64,000 nucleotides of DNA, from positions 18,557,949 to 18,621,948 of the forward strand of contig CM051000.1 of NCBI GenBank assembly GCA_027704905.1, given 5' to 3'. Made by a program: the position numbers and the translations under genes. This document shows, piece after piece, positions 63,669 through 64,000 of this stretch. Origin of the DNA: Muraenolepis orangiensis (lineage: Eukaryota; Chordata; Actinopteri; Gadiformes; Muraenolepididae). The notes beneath the pieces are model-generated. The model was not told the origin of the DNA. It ran no database searches and worked only from the letters and a program-made list of their open reading frames with translations. Within the stretch, counting starts at the first letter, position 1. Every line of letters starts with the position of its first letter.

Positions 63669-64000
63669 AGGGCTGCCATTATAGAGATATTATATTGATA
63701 TATCAGACATGAGACTAGATATCATATGGATATCGTAACATTGTGATATGGCATACAGTAAGATCTGTCTGTAACTGATTTAACTTGTTCAAGGCTGCAT
63801 TACAGTAAAGTTATGTTTTTTTCTGAACTTACCACAGATATTTTATTTGCCTTTACCCACTTAGTCATTATATCTACAATACTGATGAAAATCTCAAATA
63901 TTTTTAAATGTGAGATTAAAATATTTTGTGAAAGCACCAATTGTCATTCTTACAATATTGTCTCAATATCAAGTCAATATCAAGTCGATGGTTCTTGCAG
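63669..64000. repeat. Unclassified interspersed element, end matches 15265-15434 inverted
   Basis: The left part has ATATC/GATAT-rich sequence typical of small non-autonomous DNA elements (AGATATCATATGGATATCG). The last 175 bases are the reverse complement of 15265-15434. It is cut by the window end. Confidence 0.65.

Overview
This window is eukaryotic, almost certainly from a teleost fish. It has spliced genes, hAT transposons with 8-bp target-site duplications (TSDs), BEL/Pao, Ty3/gypsy and Ty1/copia retrotransposons, L2-like and Tx1-like LINEs, tRNA-headed SINEs and many micro- and minisatellites. The species cannot be named from the sequence. No CRISPR array, operon, rRNA gene or stand-alone tRNA gene is present.

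The only host genes I can support are three tandem paralogues on the + strand (9665-12257, 17344-19636 and 27945-29196). Each predicts a protein of about 251-252 residues with a signal peptide and two C-type-lectin-like domains (CTLDs), from three coding exons with matching splice phases. They lie in repeated units that share a promoter-like flank, a 46-bp tandem repeat carrying a splice donor, an AT-rich 3' minisatellite, a poly(A) signal and a long non-coding downstream segment. At least three further units keep only the flank and no gene (5.5-5.8 kb, 33.6-34.1 kb, 46.2-46.5 kb).

Layout: 1-9350 is a 24-bp minisatellite tract carrying an apparently intact hAT transposon (704-3879), followed by a tandem duplication of about 2 kb with GTA microsatellites, SINEs and a LINE fragment. 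9350-31560 holds the three lectin units with inserted LINEs, solo LTRs and a shortened gypsy element (23946-25636). 32-47 kb is transposon mosaic: hAT deletion derivatives, a solo LTR with a hAT element nested inside it, and a Tx1 LINE split by a copia remnant. 47762-55336 is a young-looking BEL/Pao element with gag, protease, RT, RNase H and integrase, broken by one frameshift and one in-frame stop, running into a 1000-N gap. 56.3-64 kb carries LINE and gypsy fragments that are an inverted copy of material at 22.2-25.7 kb, a solo LTR, and the 24-bp minisatellite in opposite orientation.

The features most worth following up are two minisatellites whose units each contain the splice-donor sequence of the adjacent lectin exon, protein divergence concentrated in the first lectin domain, and several insertions datable from exact TSDs or empty sites in sister units.
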